Shown here piece after piece: positions 18,192-24,107 of a stretch of 24,107 nucleotides of DNA (position 1 is its first letter; each line of letters begins with the position of its first letter). The stretch is from IMG/VR virus record IMGVR_UViG_3300009466_000018, positions 1 through 24,107 of that record; one strand, 5' to 3'. The notes below the pieces were generated by a model. That model did not search any database. It saw only the letters and a program-made list of their open reading frames with translations, and was not told where the DNA came from. This stretch comes from a virus. A program made the translations under genes and the position numbers.

Positions 18192-20948
18192 CTTTTTTTC
18201 TACTCCAAAAATCAAAAAGTTCGTCAATTTGTAAACCCCAAAACTGGAAAGATAAATCCAGGTGGAAACTTCAGATCATTCAATGAAAACTGGGAAGCGT
18301 CAGAAGGAGACGCCGAGACGATCGCCAAGGCCACGGCTGCCGGTGACGGTCTCTGCGCGTGGCATCTGGTAAACGGTAAAAGGGTTAAAGATTCGACCGG
18401 CACAATTAAAGCTGGTCTGGTGATTATCGACATTGATAATCAAGCAGATCACAAAGATGAGAATGGAAACAAAGTACAAAAGCAAGAGCTAACTGTAAAA
18501 GAATCGCTGGAGCTAGATATATGTAAAAAATACCTCAGCTTCGCGTATTACTCGCCAAGCACGACACCCGAGTGGCCCCGCTTCCGTCTCGTCTTTGGAC
18601 TCGAAAGACCCATTGTCGACCCAGATCTCTACCAGTGGTTCGTACGGGAGATTGCTGAACAGATCCCTGGTTCAGACCGGCGAGCAACCCAAGCTGTCAA
18701 CCTGTTCTACGGAGGTAAGTCCGATCAGGATTTGATCTGCTGGTCACACAAATACATACCGGTCTCAAAAATCAACGAGGGTCTGCAGGCTTACAACCTG
18801 ATTCCAAAAGAAGTCAAGCGAGACGACGACCCAACGGAGGCGCTGGAGATCGACACCACGCCGGATGGGATCGACGTTGGGAATCTGCTGAGCTCTTCGG
18901 TCAGATCGATGCTGGACGGGGCTCCAGTGGAGGATCGATCCTTCAGCATGACGGTCGCCCTGAAGGAGCTGATCGGCTGGGCCAACTGGCTCGGGGCGAA
19001 CGAGCTGCCGATTAAGCAGCAACCCCTTGACATGGCGCACCAAATATTCGAGAATATCTACGAGTACGACCCAGCCCTCGATGGCAAGTTCAACCGGATT
19101 CTCGGAAGCATCTCCGACGCGTCCACGCTGCTGCCCGCTGTCGCGATGGCGTCCGAGGATGGCGAGTCCGCCCCATGGAAAAAGATAAAATATGTAGACC
19201 GGGCTCTGTTCGATAGCAAGTGTCCCGACACGATCAAAGAACAAATCAAAGCTAAAAAACCAAAGCCGAGTAACTCGATCCTGAGCATCGAAGACTTCGA
19301 GATCGAAGCGACTCCCGAACCGACATCGACATTAACAGTCACAGAAGATCCCCCCGAAATGCCCTCCACTCCTCAGACTCCTGCGCAGTTAGTTCAAATT
19401 CAGAACAACAACAGGCAGTTCTCCGAAAATGACATAGCCGAAATCATCGTAAGTAATTACGGTGACAGCTTCTTATTTGATTCCAGTCTGGACGAGTTCT
19501 TTACCTACGACAACGACGAAGGTATCTGGTATCTTAACGACGAACAACATATCAAACGGCGCATCGTAAGCACTCTGGATACATTCATCCAAGCGGGTGT
19601 TCTGCCACGCTACAACTCGGCAACCGTTAACTCGGTGTTTCAGCTGTTGAAAGCGAAGCTGCTGCGCTCAGTTCGGGGCGGGCGCTCCTCGATCTGGCAG
19701 ACCAACCGTGGAAAGGTTGCCTTCGAGAATGGTGTGCTTGACACCAAGACTCTGGAGTTCAAGCCTGGGAATCATAAAGACATGTATTTCCAGACCAAGC
19801 TTGCATTCCAGTACGGCGAAGATCCCAACTGCCCGAAGTTCATCAACTGGTTGGAGTGGGCAGTCGGTGCTGACAAGGTGGTGATCATCCAGGCATTCTG
19901 CCGGGCTGTACTGACGGGATATACAACAGGTGAGAAGTTCCTGCACCTGATCGGTGCTGGTGGTTCCGGTAAGTCCACGCTGCAGCAGATCCTGATTGCT
20001 CTGGCTGGCTTCACAGGCACACATACATCTGACCTGGAAACGATTGAGACGAACCGTTTTGAAGCTCACAGCTTGATCGGTAAGCGCCTACTGCTCCTGA
20101 CAGACGAAGCTTCATTCAGCAAGCGTCTCGACACGCTCAAGAAACTGACGTCAGCTTCCGACACTCTGCGAGCTGAGCGGAAATACGGAACCCAGATCAT
20201 TAACTTCAAGCCCGAGCTGCTGGTCTCGATTGCTAGTAACGAGCACATCAGCTCCTCTGACATCAGCAGTGGTCTGGAGCGTCGGCGCCTCACCATCGTC
20301 ATGAACAACGTTGTGTCGCCCTCGAAGCGCCGCAATCTGATCAGCGTGTTCCCGGATCGCGTGGAGGGTGAGCTCGCCGATGAGTTGCCGAACATCGCAG
20401 CGTGGTGCCTGTCGATGGACTTCGACAAGATGCGCGACACACTGGCGAACCCGGTGAAGTACTGCCCGGATCTCAACACGACCAACATCGAAGCTCTAAT
20501 CTTCAACAACCCAATCGTGGCGTGGCTGTCCGAGTGCACCTTGTACGCACCGAATAGCCAGACTCCTCTCGGCGGCGGTGCATTCCGCCCCACCATCGAC
20601 GAACAGGAGCGAGGTCTCTACGTCAAAAACGCCAATTCAGAAATTTACGCGTCGTATGCAAACTTCGCTAAGTCAAACGGTTACAAGGCTGCAGCAAAGC
20701 CACGCTTCGTCGATCGTCTGAAGGAGACCGTTAACAATGTGCTCAAGATCCAAGGCATCGAGCCTAAGTTCATCAACGGCAAGGCGGTGATCAAAGGGCT
20801 TCGTATCAAGCCTTACGACCCCTCGACTGATCGAGCTGCTGCGGGTGACAACAGACTGCCATCCCCGGTAGAATTCGTCGCGAACCCCTCACTGTGGGGC
20901 GCAGCATTCCAAGCCCACGATCCAAATCCCGAACAAGAATCCAAATGA
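18189..20948 (+). CDS. AEP primase - SF3/D5-type helicase fusion, 919 aa
   Basis: The N-terminal 240 residues are a primase-polymerase of the AEP class: AGLVIIDIDN (D81/D83 metal ligands), YYSPSTTPEWPRFRLVF, and the NLFYGGK segment. A linker with an acidic and proline-rich stretch (to about 420) precedes a D5-like domain and an SF3-type helicase: Walker A GAGGSGKS (589-596), Walker B LLLLTDEASF (D639/E640), and the motif SNEHISSSDISSGLERRR. It should unwind the fork and lay down primers for the polymerase. Start at 18189 is preferred to 18168 because AGGGG lies 4 bases upstream. The stop overlaps the next start (ATGA). Confidence 0.92.
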   Translation: MLFFYSKNQKVRQFVNPKTGKINPGGNFRSFNENWEASEGDAETIAKATAAGDGLCAWHLVNGKRVKDSTGTIKAGLVIIDIDNQADHKDENGNKVQKQELTVKESLELDICKKYLSFAYYSPSTTPEWPRFRLVFGLERPIVDPDLYQWFVREIAEQIPGSDRRATQAVNLFYGGKSDQDLICWSHKYIPVSKINEGLQAYNLIPKEVKRDDDPTEALEIDTTPDGIDVGNLLSSSVRSMLDGAPVEDRSFSMTVALKELIGWANWLGANELPIKQQPLDMAHQIFENIYEYDPALDGKFNRILGSISDASTLLPAVAMASEDGESAPWKKIKYVDRALFDSKCPDTIKEQIKAKKPKPSNSILSIEDFEIEATPEPTSTLTVTEDPPEMPSTPQTPAQLVQIQNNNRQFSENDIAEIIVSNYGDSFLFDSSLDEFFTYDNDEGIWYLNDEQHIKRRIVSTLDTFIQAGVLPRYNSATVNSVFQLLKAKLLRSVRGGRSSIWQTNRGKVAFENGVLDTKTLEFKPGNHKDMYFQTKLAFQYGEDPNCPKFINWLEWAVGADKVVIIQAFCRAVLTGYTTGEKFLHLIGAGGSGKSTLQQILIALAGFTGTHTSDLETIETNRFEAHSLIGKRLLLLTDEASFSKRLDTLKKLTSASDTLRAERKYGTQIINFKPELLVSIASNEHISSSDISSGLERRRLTIVMNNVVSPSKRRNLISVFPDRVEGELADELPNIAAWCLSMDFDKMRDTLANPVKYCPDLNTTNIEALIFNNPIVAWLSECTLYAPNSQTPLGGGAFRPTIDEQERGLYVKNANSEIYASYANFAKSNGYKAAAKPRFVDRLKETVNNVLKIQGIEPKFINGKAVIKGLRIKPYDPSTDRAAAGDNRLPSPVEFVANPSLWGAAFQAHDPNPEQESK

Positions 20949-21535
20949 AAATCGGAAACGTATTTCTCGCAACTTTAGGTTTCGGTTGCGCTGCAATCGC
21001 TTCAGTATCAAACCCTGACTCAGCTGCTCTCGCTGCAGCGAGTTTTGGTGGCGGTTTGTTCAGCGCTGCAGTGTTGACTGACGGCGGACGCCGCCGGAAA
21101 GAAGAGGACGCCAGGATCGAATCCGCCCGAGTGGCGAAAGTGTTCTCGTTCCTTTACGAAAATAACCGTGGTTTGGTTAATCCTCAGCAGCTCGCCTTTA
21201 ATGCGGACATTTCGCCGGAACGGGCTGACATCTTCCTCGAAGCCCTGAGTCAAGATCAGAACGGGCAAGCGATCCAGACGCAGAGCGGCAAGGTCTACAA
21301 TTTTCCACACCCGTCAAACGCACTGGACGAACTGACGCGAAATGCAACCGCGTGGGCTGATGCCAAGTGCGAGCCACTCCTGAGTGAGATTGGTAGCCTT
21401 AAGCAGCAGATGACGATCATGCAGGCTCGTGCTGCGATCAATCAGATTCCAACTAATGAAAGTGCATCAAAAACGTTTGCATCCAATAACAATCCACCTC
21501 AGTCGCCCAGCGACCCGTGGAACAATCTGTTATAG
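20945..21535 (+). CDS. membrane-anchored protein with winged-helix-like domain, 196 aa
   Basis: ATG at 20945 overlaps the stop of the primase-helicase (ATGA), so it is preferred to an upstream in-frame start at 20894. Residues 4-48 contain two short hydrophobic segments (VFLATLGFGCAAIASV and LAAASFGGGLFSAAVL), likely one hairpin in the membrane. A basic stop-transfer (GGRRRKEED) precedes a helical region (60-125) with winged-helix character (VAKVFSFLYENNRGLVNPQQLAFNADI), a coiled segment and a disordered Asn/Pro/Ser tail. It could tether the replication complex to the membrane; this is inferred from position only. Confidence 0.65.
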   Translation: MKIGNVFLATLGFGCAAIASVSNPDSAALAAASFGGGLFSAAVLTDGGRRRKEEDARIESARVAKVFSFLYENNRGLVNPQQLAFNADISPERADIFLEALSQDQNGQAIQTQSGKVYNFPHPSNALDELTRNATAWADAKCEPLLSEIGSLKQQMTIMQARAAINQIPTNESASKTFASNNNPPQSPSDPWNNLL

Positions 21536-21561
21536 TTAAAGATACGCGCGTAAGGCGAACA

Positions 21562-21592
21562 AAAAGCCGGGGCCTAATTCAAGCCCCGGTTT
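21562..21592 (+). terminator. bidirectional intrinsic terminator between convergent operons
   Basis: CCGGGGC and GCCCCGG form a 7-bp GC stem with a 9-base loop. Read on the plus strand, TTTCG follows. Read on the minus strand, the stem is followed by C-TTTTT, a stronger tract. It is placed exactly between the convergent genes ending at 21535 and 21607, so it can stop transcription from both sides. Confidence 0.85.
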
Positions 21593-21606
21593 CGCTGTAT
21601 CTGGGG

Positions 21607-21921
21607 TCAGTCCTCTTCCGAATCCTCCGCAGGCCCAGCATCTTCGAGCAGTTTCAGATCGTACTCCTTCGCGATCTGTCGCATCATTTCCGGAGTGCGG
21701 TACTCGTTAAAGGCAAGCTGGCACCCGCCAGAGCATATATTTTTCTCAGAAAACCCCTGATAAGCGAGAACTTTTTCGAAAATTTCAAACCACGCGTGGA
21801 CAGAAGCGTCAATCATGTCTGCTTCCAGCGTGAACTCGTGCTCGGGAGCACTGTCCAATTCGTACCGAGGATTCTTGTACGAAATACTTATTTTTAAAGT
21901 TGAGGAAGCGGCTTCAAACAT
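21607..21921 (-). CDS. hypothetical protein, 104 aa
   Basis: The start is supported by AGGAGAG a few bases upstream on the minus strand, one of the best ribosome-binding sites in the window. The N-terminal half is strand-rich and acidic (LKISISYKNPRYELD), the C-terminal half is helical (WFEIFEKVLAYQG, then EMMRQIAKEYDLKLLED), with CSGGC as a possible metal or disulphide pair and a Glu/Asp-rich tail. No family recognised. Last gene of the minus-strand operon, overlapping the previous gene by 8 bases. Confidence 0.7.
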   Translation of the reverse strand: MFEAASSTLKISISYKNPRYELDSAPEHEFTLEADMIDASVHAWFEIFEKVLAYQGFSEKNICSGGCQLAFNEYRTPEMMRQIAKEYDLKLLEDAGPAEDSEED

Positions 21922-22291
21922 CTTTGCTCTCCTTAATGTGGTCAGCTACGATCTCTTGGAGATAATCCATAACACACTGTTTCTTAGCTGCAGCTAGATT
22001 AACCAGATGCCAGTAGTCTTGTGTAGGTAGATCAACACTGAGGAGAGTACGAGACGATCCAGGCGTGGTGATTTCGTAAACAGGAGATTTAGGAAGTTCA
22101 TTTGGAAAAAGTTGATTGCAAAGTTTTGCAATACGCTCCGCTTTAGAAGCGCAGTGCTTGTACTCATCAAAAAGCGTGGTCTTAATGAGCTCCGCAAGGG
22201 AGTTACAGATTTCTTCGTCGTCTAAACAGGCATAAAGACGATCTGTAAAGAAATCAATTGTGCTTTCACGCTGTTTTTGTTCATCAAACAT
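21914..22291 (-). CDS. hypothetical helical protein, 125 aa
   Basis: The frame stays open to 22360, but the ATG at 22291 (MFDEQKQRESTIDFF) is preferred because upstream extension lies inside thyX, and this ATG overlaps the thyX stop by 8 bases, the same overlap seen downstream. The product is mostly helical with four cysteines and a segment rich in Leu/Ala, ending ...VDLPTQDYWHLVNLAAAKK and a charged tail. No family recognised. Function unknown. Confidence 0.6.
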   Translation of the reverse strand: MFDEQKQRESTIDFFTDRLYACLDDEEICNSLAELIKTTLFDEYKHCASKAERIAKLCNQLFPNELPKSPVYEITTPGSSRTLLSVDLPTQDYWHLVNLAAAKKQCVMDYLQEIVADHIKESKDV

Positions 22292-22991
22292 GTTGCCAGC
22301 CCTCCAAACCGCTGGTAGTAGAAGAGGACTCCACGAGTGCTTCGTGGATGACCGGCACACATTCTGCCAGAATTTCTCCGATTTGCTTGGCGATCACCCT
22401 GTGTTCGAGCTGTGTGTCAGGGCGAGCACGCAAACCGACATAGAAAATCCAATCCCGGAGCGTACCTTGCATGTGTAAACGGGTAGGGGAACACATTGGC
22501 AGAATCTTTCGGGCGCACTCCTTAGCCACGCCGCTCTGAAGCATCGCCTCGTATATCTCTTGTATATCCTTGTAGACCTCGTGGATGCGTTCCTTCAGCG
22601 AGTCTTTAACTTCCCCATCAGGGAAGGGCAAACTGTTTTGACGGTTTTTAAAATCTTGTGCTCGCAGATCAAAGTCCCAGCACTTGTCATTCAGTGACTC
22701 TAGGATATCTGTAGGATCACTGTACCTCTGGGAAAGCTCTTGGAAGTGGAAAGCCCTGTGTCTAATTATCTGCGCACTGATAGCACGAGAAGTGCAGATG
22801 CTGAATGATGCGCACACCTGCTCATAAACAGACCAGTGACCGTGCTTAATGCAGTACTTTAAAAGGTTCTTGTACTCTTCGCGCTTGGGGTTCTTTGTGC
22901 TGACACGTGCGTGCTCGGATACCACGGCTTCTGCGTGGGGCGTGATCCAATCAAGTGACGCGAAGTGAAGGTCAGTTACTTGTGTCGACAC
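22284..22991 (-). CDS. thyX: flavin-dependent thymidylate synthase ThyX, 235 aa
   Basis: Converts dUMP to dTMP using FAD, NADPH and methylene-tetrahydrofolate. The ThyX signature RHR-x7-S is present (R77-H78-R79 to S87, followed by QRYSD). It is preceded by the HGHWSVYEQV segment (H52), with C-terminal LRDWIFYVGLRARPDTQLEHRVIA providing the dUMP/FAD-binding arginines, as in functional ThyX. Length is typical of the family. Start is a GTG at 22991, nested by 20 bases in the end of the upstream 58-aa gene. It supplies dTMP for phage DNA synthesis. The absence of other nucleotide genes here is not evidence of their absence in the genome. Confidence 0.95.
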   Translation of the reverse strand: MSTQVTDLHFASLDWITPHAEAVVSEHARVSTKNPKREEYKNLLKYCIKHGHWSVYEQVCASFSICTSRAISAQIIRHRAFHFQELSQRYSDPTDILESLNDKCWDFDLRAQDFKNRQNSLPFPDGEVKDSLKERIHEVYKDIQEIYEAMLQSGVAKECARKILPMCSPTRLHMQGTLRDWIFYVGLRARPDTQLEHRVIAKQIGEILAECVPVIHEALVESSSTTSGLEGWQHV

Positions 22992-23148
22992 CGATGGTCT
23001 CGTCAGATTCGTTCTGCAGCATCATAATGCCAGCAGCGATCTGGTCAGCGAGACCGGGGTTTTCTTTAACCACCTGACCGGCATAGCGATCACTCAGATA
23101 CTCCATCTGAGACGGATCAATCCCGATCTGGGGACCTGCGAAACGCAT
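22972..23148 (-). CDS. hypothetical small protein upstream of thyX, 58 aa
   Basis: ATG at 23148 to TGA at 22972-22974. The product begins MRFAGPQIGIDPSQMEYLSD, helical with Ala/Met/Gln-rich composition (AAGIMMLQNES), resembling short virion or scaffold-like proteins. It starts one base after the stop of the preceding 44-aa gene and overlaps the thyX start by 20 bases. No family recognised. Confidence 0.6.
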   Translation of the reverse strand: MRFAGPQIGIDPSQMEYLSDRYAGQVVKENPGLADQIAAGIMMLQNESDETIGVDTSN

Positions 23149-23149
23149 C

Positions 23150-23284
23150 TTATGTACGGGGGAATGTTTGCTGGTATCTTAACCGAGCTGTCACTTCGCT
23201 AGGAGTAGTGCGAGCAAGGCGCTGAGCATCTAAACCGAAGCGCTGTCCTGCCATCCGGACAGGAAAATCATTATCGACCATCAT
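23150..23284 (-). CDS. hypothetical mini-protein, 44 aa
   Basis: Starts with ATGATG at 23284/23281, overlapping the stop of the upstream gene (ATGA), and ends with TAA one base before the next ATG. This tight fit between two genes is the main evidence that it is coding. The product is basic and short: MMVDNDFPVRMAGQRFGLDA and an Arg/Thr/Gln-rich C-terminus. No family recognised. Confidence 0.5.
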   Translation of the reverse strand: MMVDNDFPVRMAGQRFGLDAQRLARTTPSEVTARLRYQQTFPRT

Positions 23285-23781
23285 TGCTGCTTACCTTGCA
23301 GTTTCTGCTTAGATAAAGCTAACAAGTTGTTCATCATATTGTGTGTGAGCACGGGGTAATCCTGCTGTACCAGCTTGGTATTAAGGAAGTTCTGGCTAGG
23401 GTTCTGGATCATTTTCTGCATCATGAGACGGCTCTGAGGAGTCGCCTGCTGCATACTCATCATGTATTCAGCCTGACTCATATCGTCAGCGCTGTCAGGA
23501 AGCGGCACGTTACGCTGGTTGTACCCTGCAGGGCCAACAAGTGCTGTAGACTTTTTAATGTTACCTTCCGAGTACTCAACAGGACCAACTGCAGGACGCG
23601 CATACAAGCCGCGATCTCGTGCAAACTGCGTGGCTACACGAGGACCGTTATCGAGCTGCATCACCCGACGGATACCCAGTCCGGGCTCCTGGTTAAGGCC
23701 CACGCCTCCGAGTGGCATGGCGAGTCCGCCCAGAGCTTCAGGCTCTTTGCCTGTTTGACTGGAGCCGGGGAGGATAGCCAT
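23281..23781 (-). CDS. Met/Gln-rich probable structural protein, 166 aa
   Basis: The N-terminus is Gly/Pro/Leu-rich and probably flexible (MAILPGSSQTGKEPEALGGLAMPLGG), the middle carries strand and turn segments (LDNGPRVATQFARDRGLYA), and the last third is helical and very rich in Met, Gln and Asn (YMMSMQQATPQSRLMMQKMIQ). Such composition is common in phage scaffold, head-completion or tail-associated proteins, and the adjacent HNH gene often sits near the packaging/head genes. No family is identified. Overlaps the genes on both sides by 1-4 bases. Confidence 0.65.
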   Translation of the reverse strand: MAILPGSSQTGKEPEALGGLAMPLGGVGLNQEPGLGIRRVMQLDNGPRVATQFARDRGLYARPAVGPVEYSEGNIKKSTALVGPAGYNQRNVPLPDSADDMSQAEYMMSMQQATPQSRLMMQKMIQNPSQNFLNTKLVQQDYPVLTHNMMNNLLALSKQKLQGKQQ

Positions 23782-24002
23782 TACTTGTCGCCTCGATTAG
23801 CGCTTCGGTCTCGTACTCTTATGTTACTCGAAGAATTATTTAAGGGGTTTTTGTCCTTGTGGTCCACATCCCGGCCATCACCTTTGTGAACCTTGCCGTT
23901 ACGTTCCATGTGACGGCGGGCCTTATTTCTAGCAGCCCGCCGCTTCTTCTGCTTATCAGTGCCGTGGTATTCCTTATATTCTTCTTTGTAATCTCTAGTC
24001 AT
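23781..24002 (-). CDS. short HNH-type protein, 73 aa
   Basis: A basic N-terminal helix (TDKQKKRRAARNKARRHMER) leads to the HNH-like module D47-H48-K-D50-x-N-P-L-N-N, then N60-IRV and N69-R70. The pattern VDHKDxNPxNN....NLRV...N is the compact HNH found in many phages near terminase and head genes. Length agrees with that family. Endonuclease activity in packaging is possible, or it may simply bind DNA. It starts at the ATG at 24002, overlapping the stop of the truncated gene before it. Confidence 0.78.
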   Translation of the reverse strand: MTRDYKEEYKEYHGTDKQKKRRAARNKARRHMERNGKVHKGDGRDVDHKDKNPLNNSSSNIRVRDRSANRGDK

Positions 24003-24107
24003 CTTCGATGACAGCTTTAGATTTCAGTTTACCGCAATTGATCTTGTGAACGACAGCCTCAACAAAAGACTGATCCTCGTTCAAATTGTCACGAACGATC
24101 TCAGCTA
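23995..24107 (-). CDS. C-terminal end of a truncated gene (partial)
   Basis: Open on the minus strand from the window edge to TAG at 23995-23997, giving 37 residues (...AEIVRDNLNEDQSFVEAVVHKINCGKLKSKAVIEDD). It is helical and acidic at the end. The last codons overlap the HNH start (ATGACTAG). The remainder of the gene is outside the window, so no family call is possible. Confidence 0.6.
   Translation of the reverse strand, partial: AEIVRDNLNEDQSFVEAVVHKINCGKLKSKAVIEDD

Noticed and set aside
18765-19244. 159-codon minus-strand ORF
   Set aside because: Antisense to the primase-helicase linker region; no recognisable domain or start signal.
1-24107. CRISPR array, insertion sequence, integrase or attachment site
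   Set aside because: No regularly spaced repeats, transposase or integrase motifs, or tRNA-derived direct repeats were seen.
1-24107. HIP1 (GCGATCGC) repeats as a cyanobacterial mark
   Set aside because: I found no exact copy; related shorter forms occur singly, so the host call does not rest on it.

Overview
The window looks like part of a lytic double-stranded DNA phage genome, most likely a cyanophage. Phage character comes from tightly packed, often overlapping small genes and a phage-type replication set: family A DNA polymerase without a 5' nuclease domain, SSB-like protein, RecB/Cas4-type nuclease, and AEP primase fused to an SF3/D5-type helicase. It also carries ThyX, HNH proteins and several small protein families that recur in phages. 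A cyanobacterial host is inferred from an NblA-like (phycobilisome-degradation) gene at 16062-16319, from the scarcity of Shine-Dalgarno sequences, and from the overall style. It is not proven, because no photosystem gene is present. I see no tRNA, rRNA, insertion sequence or CRISPR array, and no gene-free gap above about 120 bp.

Layout. (1) 1-2374, + strand: small early-type genes, several preceded by the same AC-rich leader without a Shine-Dalgarno. (2) 2430-4251: an exported RlpA-like double-psi beta-barrel protein, an NrdR-like zinc-ribbon protein, a 57-aa protein, a coiled-coil protein and a one-helix membrane peptide. (3) 4226-8673: a promoter plus hairpin leader, then an operon encoding a DUF3150-like helical protein, a 69-aa protein, a RavA-like MoxR AAA+ ATPase and a ViaA-like VWA protein. 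This is a phage-borne MoxR-VWA module. (4) 8684-9931: two unknowns, then a strong terminator. (5) 10009-14175: DNA polymerase, a basic protein, two paralogous GTG-start proteins sharing promoter, N-terminal tag and C-terminal helix motif (virion-like), and a degenerate HNH plus HTH protein. (6) 14253-15698: SSB-like protein and a partner with a similar C-terminal tail, then a terminator. (7) 15755-17300: an unknown, the antisense NblA-like gene, a methyltransferase pseudoenzyme and an acidic-tailed protein. (8) 17340-21535: nuclease, primase-helicase and a membrane-anchored protein. A bidirectional terminator at about 21562-21592 separates this from (9) 21607-24107 on the - strand: two unknowns, thyX, two very small genes, a Met/Gln-rich probable virion protein, an HNH protein and a truncated gene.

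Together, blocks 5-8 supply a replication and recombination core, with ThyX providing dTMP. The MoxR-VWA module, the RlpA-like protein, the NrdR-like protein and the NblA-like gene look like accessory functions acting on host physiology. Across the whole window the hexamer CCACGC/GCGTGG occurs about four times more often than expected by chance, on both strands and in several reading frames.
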